16,650 nucleotides of DNA from Caldisericales bacterium (lineage in GTDB: Bacteria > Caldisericota > Caldisericia > Caldisericales > Caldisericaceae): assembly GCA_015485995.1 (NCBI GenBank), contig WFSP01000086.1, forward strand, positions 1-16,650, in the 5' to 3' direction. The notes beneath the pieces are model-generated. The model did not search any database. It had not been told where the DNA came from and worked only from the letters and a program-made list of their open reading frames with translations. Position 1 is the stretch's first letter; every line of letters begins with the position of its first letter. The position numbers were made by a program, and so were the translations under genes. Of the stretch, positions 14,850-16,650 are shown piece after piece.

Positions 14850-14990
14850 ATGCTTTTCCGTATTTCTACAAATTCTACAAAAAGATTAATTGATTTGCAA
14901 AATTTTGTTTTTCTTTTACAATATAAGAAAATAGATTTTATATTGAGTGGGATTGGAGTTTGCCCACTTTTTATTTTAATGGGAGCATAA
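14850..14990 (+). CDS. 46-codon upstream ORF before rimP
   Basis: An ATG at 14850 with a good ribosome site (AAGAGGTGA, 14837-14845) opens a 46-aa frame ending at TAA 14988-14990, 2 nt before the rimP ATG. The peptide is basic in its first half (RISTNSTKRL, residues 4-13) and hydrophobic at its end (FILSGIGVCPLFILMGA, residues 30-46). I do not recognise it. It overlaps both the putative rimP promoter and the attenuator-like hairpin. It could be a leader peptide coupling translation to rimP, a small membrane protein, or chance. No upstream promoter for it is clear; TGATATAGT at 14771-14779 is the only extended -10 candidate. Confidence 0.35.
   Translation: MLFRISTNSTKRLIDLQNFVFLLQYKKIDFILSGIGVCPLFILMGA
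14895..14922 (+). promoter_or_regulatory. Promoter of the rimP-nusA-infB operon
   Basis: TTGCAA (14895-14900), a 16-bp spacer and TACAAT (14917-14922) form a good sigma70-like promoter. A start near 14929 gives a leader of about 64 nt that contains the hairpin at 14945-14969. Confidence 0.65.
14945..14977 (+). terminator. Attenuator-like hairpin in the rimP leader
   Basis: AGTGGG (14946-14951) pairs with CCCACT (14963-14968), extendable by one G-T pair, around an 11-nt loop. TTTTTATTTT follows directly. This is intrinsic-terminator architecture placed about 16 nt before the rimP start codon. NusA is known to regulate its own operon in E. coli through leader terminators, so this could be a NusA-responsive attenuator. 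The stem is short, so it may be only partly efficient. Confidence 0.55.
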
Positions 14991-14992
14991 TT

Positions 14993-15445
14993 ATGAAAAG
15001 AATAGAAGGGATTGTTAGAAAAAGCGCGATGAGCTTCGGCCTAATTGCAGTAGAGGTTGAGATAAGGAAAGGTAAGATTAATGCAGTGTTGTATAATAAG
15101 GCAAAAGATGTTAGTGTTGGAGACCTTGAGAGGGTAACAAGAAAAATACAGGACGAGCTTGTAACTGCAGGACTTGGTGGCATATATGCTGTAAGTTTGT
15201 CCTCGGCAGGATTGGATAGGATTTTAAAATCTGAAAAGGAATTGGAAATCTTTTTGGGAAGAATGGTTAAAGCTTCTTATTTTGAAGATGGTAAAACTAT
15301 CACAAGGGTTGGGACATTGGCAGAACTAAAGAATGGTTGTATTATTTTGAAAAACGATAAGGTAGAGAATGAGATTGAGCTGAAGAGAATATCATCCGTT
15401 CGGTTATGGGATAAGATGTTCGAAAAAGGAGGCAATAAAAAATGA
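14993..15445 (+). CDS. rimP: Ribosome maturation factor RimP
   Basis: This 150-aa cytoplasmic factor is needed for assembly of the 30S ribosomal subunit. The family signature is LSSAGLDRILKSEKELEIFLG (69-89, local form of VSSPGLDRPL), preceded by DLERVTRKIQDEL (44-56) and followed by the SH3-like C-terminal domain (about 90-145). I chose the ATG at 14993, with GGGAG at 14981-14985; the longer frame from TTG 14960 would run through the leader hairpin. The stop overlaps the nusA ATG by 4 bp (ATGA), so the two are translationally coupled. Confidence 0.92.
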   Translation: MKRIEGIVRKSAMSFGLIAVEVEIRKGKINAVLYNKAKDVSVGDLERVTRKIQDELVTAGLGGIYAVSLSSAGLDRILKSEKELEIFLGRMVKASYFEDGKTITRVGTLAELKNGCIILKNDKVENEIELKRISSVRLWDKMFEKGGNKK

Positions 15446-16488
15446 TAGATATAGATATTTTGCGCAACATTGAAAAGGAAGAACATATTCCAAAGGAATA
15501 TATAATGGAAGTAATTAAGGCAACTTTGGAAACTGCTTACCGTAAAACCTTCGGAGAATATAATTCCGTAGTTAAAGTAAATCTTTCTAAGGGTGAAGTG
15601 AAGCTTTATGCAGAAAAGAGAATTGTTGAGCAAGTTAAGAATCCTACATTGGAGATTGGGATACAAGAAGCAATAAAGTTTACTGATGATACCGAAATTG
15701 GACATACGGTACTAATAGAGATTCCTATAAAAAGTCTTTCATCTACTGCTATTCGAGTTGCAAAACAAGTTTTCCAGCAGAGAATTTTAGAGAAAAAAAG
15801 AGAGATTGCCTTTGAAGAATTTTCAGGCAAGGTAGGGGATGTTGTTCTTGGAAAAGTAACTCGTAGGAAGTCAAGAGGGGATGTAGGTGTAAATATAGAG
15901 CCATACAATATGGAAGGAATAATATCCCCCGAAGAGGCAATTCCCGGAGAACCCTTAAGAAGGGGTAAAATTGTTCGTGCTTATATAAAAGAGGTTAAGA
16001 ATACGGATAAGGGCCCTCTCGTAATCTTGTCAAGGGCTTGTTCCGAGTTTCTTAAAAAGTTACTTGAAATGGAAGTTCCGGAGATTAACCAGGGTATTGT
16101 GGAAATTAAAGGAGCAGTGAGGGCGCCTGGAGTTCGTGCGAAAATTTCTGTTGCAACAAAGGACCTTAGGGTTGACCCTGTTGGTGCTTGCATAGGGACA
16201 AAAGGGGTACGAATTAATGCAGTTTCAAGAATATTGAATAGGGAGCGTATCGATGTGATACGTTACAATAGCGATCCGGAAATATATGTTGAAAATGCGT
16301 TGAGCCCTGCTAAAGTAGACAGGGTAGATATTATCAAAGATACAAAAGAAGCAAATGTATATGTAGCCAAGAAAAACTACCCTACTGCAATGGGCAGCAA
16401 TGGTGTTAATGCAATGCTTGCTTCAAAGCTAACAGGCTACAATATTCACCTGGTTGAACAGTCAGAGGAAGGTGATACGAATGACTAA
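15442..16488 (+). CDS. nusA: Transcription elongation/termination factor NusA
   Basis: This 348-aa RNA-polymerase-binding factor controls pausing, termination and antitermination. It has the N-terminal polymerase-binding domain (1-128), the S1 domain (about 130-200, GDVVLGKVTRRKSRGDVGV), KH1 (about 205-280, with IGTKG at 251-255) and KH2 (about 290-340). It lacks the acidic C-terminal repeats of E. coli NusA, as in Thermotoga and Gram-positives. In KH2 the usual GRGG/GKGG loop reads GSNG (318-321), with no basic residue. The ribosome site AAGGAGG (15426-15432) lies in the end of rimP. It overlaps infB by 8 bp. Confidence 0.96.
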   Translation: MIDIDILRNIEKEEHIPKEYIMEVIKATLETAYRKTFGEYNSVVKVNLSKGEVKLYAEKRIVEQVKNPTLEIGIQEAIKFTDDTEIGHTVLIEIPIKSLSSTAIRVAKQVFQQRILEKKREIAFEEFSGKVGDVVLGKVTRRKSRGDVGVNIEPYNMEGIISPEEAIPGEPLRRGKIVRAYIKEVKNTDKGPLVILSRACSEFLKKLLEMEVPEINQGIVEIKGAVRAPGVRAKISVATKDLRVDPVGACIGTKGVRINAVSRILNRERIDVIRYNSDPEIYVENALSPAKVDRVDIIKDTKEANVYVAKKNYPTAMGSNGVNAMLASKLTGYNIHLVEQSEEGDTND

Positions 16489-16650
16489 AAAAGACAGAAT
16501 AAGAGTCTATCAACTGGCAAGAAAGTTGGGGCTTAAATCCACGAAGATGCTCTCTATTATGGGAGAGCTTGGGATTAAAGGCAAAGGAAATCTGTCAATG
16601 ATAGATGCAGATACTGTTTCTCTTATTGAAGAATACGTTTCTGATATGCG
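16481..16650 (+). CDS. infB: Translation initiation factor IF-2, N-terminal part (runs off the window)
   Basis: The frame opens at ATG 16481 inside the end of nusA, with GAGGAAGG at 16465-16472, and stays open to the window edge (56 codons seen). The residues RVYQLARKLGLKSTKMLSIM (8-27) followed by GELGIKGKG match the IF2_N module found at the start of IF-2. The GTPase domains would lie beyond the window. Gene order rimP-nusA-infB supports the call strongly. Confidence 0.9.
   Translation, partial: MTKKDRIRVYQLARKLGLKSTKMLSIMGELGIKGKGNLSMIDADTVSLIEEYVSDM

Noticed and set aside
15277..15705. 142-codon minus-strand open frame across rimP and nusA
   Set aside because: Antisense to two essential genes in a conserved operon, with a Phe/Ile/Leu-rich composition from AT-rich reverse reading.
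1..16650. CRISPR arrays, tRNA/rRNA genes, transposons
   Set aside because: I looked for spaced repeats, cloverleaf ends with TTCRA loops, and transposase motifs or terminal inverted repeats and saw none.

Overview
The window carries an anaerobe-like catabolic operon (about 215-11,016, + strand), then a secreted surface-type protein, a convergent ATP-type PEP carboxykinase gene, and the start of the rimP-nusA-infB translation/transcription operon. The DNA is AT-rich, has strong GGAGG-type ribosome binding sites and clear sigma70-like promoters, and is densely coding. The NusA is short (348 aa), and nusA overlaps infB directly, with no ylxR/rplGA pair between them as in most Firmicutes. This suggests a low-GC, probably anaerobic and possibly thermophilic bacterium outside the classical Bacilli/Clostridia. 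Caldisericota or another deep-branching lineage is my guess, with low confidence.

Region 1 (1-1001): a promoter region with three TTGACA-type boxes, a 245-aa GNAT-like protein of unknown substrate, a 16-bp palindrome over its stop codon, and a strong hairpin terminator.

Region 2 (1024-9459): eight tightly packed or overlapping genes. They are a DUF2877 protein (AllH/YlbF type), FdrA (AllF), a 57-aa FdrA-domain microprotein, a DUF1116 protein (AllG/YlbE type), a cyclase-family metal hydrolase, and the FAD, 2Fe-2S and molybdopterin subunits of a xanthine-dehydrogenase-family hydroxylase. A nucleobase (NCS2) permease at 9592-11016 follows, behind its own putative promoter and leader hairpin, and ends at a very strong terminator. 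In E. coli the FdrA/YlbE/YlbF trio is the oxamate carbamoyltransferase that yields carbamoyl phosphate at the end of anaerobic allantoin breakdown. Here the trio sits with a ring-hydroxylating enzyme, a ring-opening type hydrolase and a nucleobase importer. This suggests a route in which an N-heterocycle is imported, hydroxylated, opened, and its carbamoyl group captured as carbamoyl phosphate for ATP formation. The molybdenum subunit lacks the Glu and Arg that hold xanthine in classical xanthine dehydrogenase, so the substrate may not be xanthine. No carbamate kinase or allantoinase is visible in the window.

Region 3 (11,076-12,752): an independently promoted gene for an exported protein with Asp-box beta-propeller repeats, an Ig-like domain and a copper-amine-oxidase-N-like C-terminal domain. 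A 405-bp AT-rich non-coding gap follows.

Region 4 (13,158-14,744, minus strand): pckA with its own promoter and terminator. It is divergent from region 5 (14,850-16,650): a 46-codon upstream ORF, a promoter and attenuator-like hairpin, rimP, nusA and the 5' end of infB. The attenuator-like leader fits autoregulation of the nusA operon.
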